A stretch of 12,816 nt of DNA from the NCBI GenBank assembly GCA_013042035.1, contig JABDQX010000273.1, forward strand, positions 1 to 12,816, read 5' to 3'. Numbering within the stretch: position 1 is the stretch's first letter; every line of letters begins with the position of its first letter. The notes beneath the pieces were generated by a model. It worked only from the letters and a program-made list of their open reading frames with translations. It was not told where the DNA came from and did no database searches. Below, piece by piece: positions 11,768-12,816 of the stretch. The position numbers were made by a program, and so were the translations under genes. Origin of the DNA: Gammaproteobacteria bacterium (GTDB lineage Bacteria > Pseudomonadota > Gammaproteobacteria > HK1).

Positions 11768-12816
11768 TCATGACCGCCAGACAAAATCTGGTTCACGGGC
11801 GGCCTTCACATCATCCAGGCGGCGGACCGGCAGCGTGTGCGGCGCATTCTTGAGCATGTTTATATCCTGCTCGGCCTCGTTCCGGATTTTGATCATCGCA
11901 TCGATAAACGCATCCAGCGCTTCCTTGGATTCCGTTTCGGTGGGTTCGATGAGAAAGCATTCCGGCACCAGTAGCGGAAAGTAGATGGTTGGCGCATGTT
12001 GGCCGTAGTCTAGCAGGCGCTTAGCAAAGTCCGCGGCGGTGGCGCCCAGTTTGTCTTTGTATTCTTTGAGGGTGAGAATGAATTCATGGGTGGCGCGACG
12101 CTCGGGGAAGGCTATCTCGAAACCCGCCCGATCGAGTCCGGTCATCAGATAGTTGGCGTTCAGGGTGGCAAATTGCGCAACCCGCTCCATGCCTTCGCTG
12201 CCCAGCAGGCGAGCATAGATATAGGCACGCAGTAATATGCCGGTGTTACCCATATGGGCGGACAGGCGGCCGATACTTTCGGGGCAGTCATCCTCTGTCA
12301 GCCACCGATAACGATCGCCGTTTCTGCCGACCATGGGTATCGGTAAAAAAGGCAGCAGACGCTCGCTCACGCCCACGGGACCCGCGCCCGGTCCACCACC
12401 GCCGTGGGGTGTTGAAAAGGTCTTGTGCAGGTTTATGTGAACCACATCGAATCCCATGTCCCCCGGTCTGATCTTGCCCAGGATGGCGTTCAGATTCGCG
12501 CCATCGTAGTACAAAAGGCCACCGGCATCGTGCACGATACCAGCGATTTCGACGATCCCACGCTCGAATACACCCAGGGTGGACGGATTGGTCAGCATGA
12601 TCCCGGCCGTTTTTGGGCCGGCCGCCGCCTTTACTGCTTCCGGATCCACATCGCCGTTGGCGCCGCTGGGGATCTCCCTGACCTTATAACCACACATCGC
12701 CGCGCTGGCCGGATTGGTGCCGTGGGCCGCGTCCGGGACCAGGATCTCGGTGCGTTCGTTATCACCACGTGCATCGTGATAGGCGCGAATGATGGCGATC
12801 CCCGCGAATTCCCCCT
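11768..12816 (-). CDS. gcvPB: Glycine dehydrogenase (decarboxylating) subunit 2, 3' part
   Basis: The frame is open from the right edge and gives 348 residues, the C-terminal three quarters of a GcvPB of about 480. This is the PLP-bearing subunit of the split P-protein of the glycine cleavage system, which decarboxylates glycine and passes the aminomethyl group to lipoylated H-protein. Signatures are PDAAHGTNPASAA near fragment residues 28-40 and HINLHKTFSTPHGGGGPG, where the lysine of LHKTF (fragment residue 131) binds PLP. The end ARREPD-like segment KAAREPDFVWRS is typical. A split GcvPA/GcvPB system is unlike the single-chain GcvP of E. coli. gcvPA is expected beyond the right edge. Confidence 0.95.
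   Translation of the reverse strand, partial: GEFAGIAIIRAYHDARGDNERTEILVPDAAHGTNPASAAMCGYKVREIPSGANGDVDPEAVKAAAGPKTAGIMLTNPSTLGVFERGIVEIAGIVHDAGGLLYYDGANLNAILGKIRPGDMGFDVVHINLHKTFSTPHGGGGPGAGPVGVSERLLPFLPIPMVGRNGDRYRWLTEDDCPESIGRLSAHMGNTGILLRAYIYARLLGSEGMERVAQFATLNANYLMTGLDRAGFEIAFPERRATHEFILTLKEYKDKLGATAADFAKRLLDYGQHAPTIYFPLLVPECFLIEPTETESKEALDAFIDAMIKIRNEAEQDINMLKNAPHTLPVRRLDDVKAAREPDFVWRS

Noticed and set aside
1..12816. CRISPR array, toxin-antitoxin pair, phage-defence or biosynthetic gene system
   Set aside because: No spaced direct-repeat array and no defence-type or secondary-metabolism genes are seen; apart from the disputed toxin history of YgfX the genes are core metabolism.

Overview
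The window looks like chromosomal DNA from a gammaproteobacterium of roughly 50% GC (judged by eye). The main reason is the gene order yceF / yceD-rpmF-plsX-fabH-fabG-acpP-fabF, the fatty-acid cluster of E. coli and relatives, and the YceF protein matches the E. coli YceF type closely. An SDHAF4-type (DUF1674) small protein, a YgfX protein and the split glycine decarboxylase subunit GcvPB point away from enterics, towards a lineage that branches outside them. I cannot name the genus.

Left part (1-1393, minus strand): a succinate dehydrogenase operon read right to left, SDHAF4-like gene - sdhC - sdhD - sdhA (sdhA runs off the left edge). It builds respiratory complex II, with a predicted flavoprotein assembly factor as first gene. 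The divergent space 1394-1692 holds an exact FNR/ANR-type box, a perfect 17-bp palindrome over a predicted promoter, and an imperfect copy of that palindrome. A YgfX-type membrane protein gene leaves in the other direction (1693-2220) and converges on yceF (2235-2828, minus).

Middle part (2829-9099, plus strand): an extended -10 promoter and a structured leader precede yceD-rpmF-plsX, three genes packed within 1-3 bp of each other, then fabH, fabG, acpP and fabF. Together these make ribosomal protein L32, link fatty-acid and phospholipid synthesis (PlsX), and carry out initiation (FabH), ketoacyl reduction (FabG) and elongation (FabF) on ACP. fabD, normally between fabH and fabG, is absent; its place is a 343-bp non-coding gap. 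The fab genes are separated by gaps of 171, 343, 250 and 266 bp, several holding hairpins or promoter-like sequence. The acpP-fabF gap contains a branched inverted-repeat structure with a competing alternative pairing. A long hairpin terminator at 9053-9099 ends the cluster.

Right part (9110-12816): an ECHDC3-like crotonase-family gene on the plus strand starts 10 bp after the terminator stem. It converges on a minus-strand series read from the right edge: gcvPB (5' end missing), a pRiA4b ORF-3-like protein, and a leuB separated from any other leu genes.

I found no CRISPR array, insertion sequence, phage gene, tRNA or rRNA. Most of the window is core metabolism. The unusual material is in the intergenic regions: the sdh control region, the yceD leader, the missing fabD and the acpP-fabF structured element.
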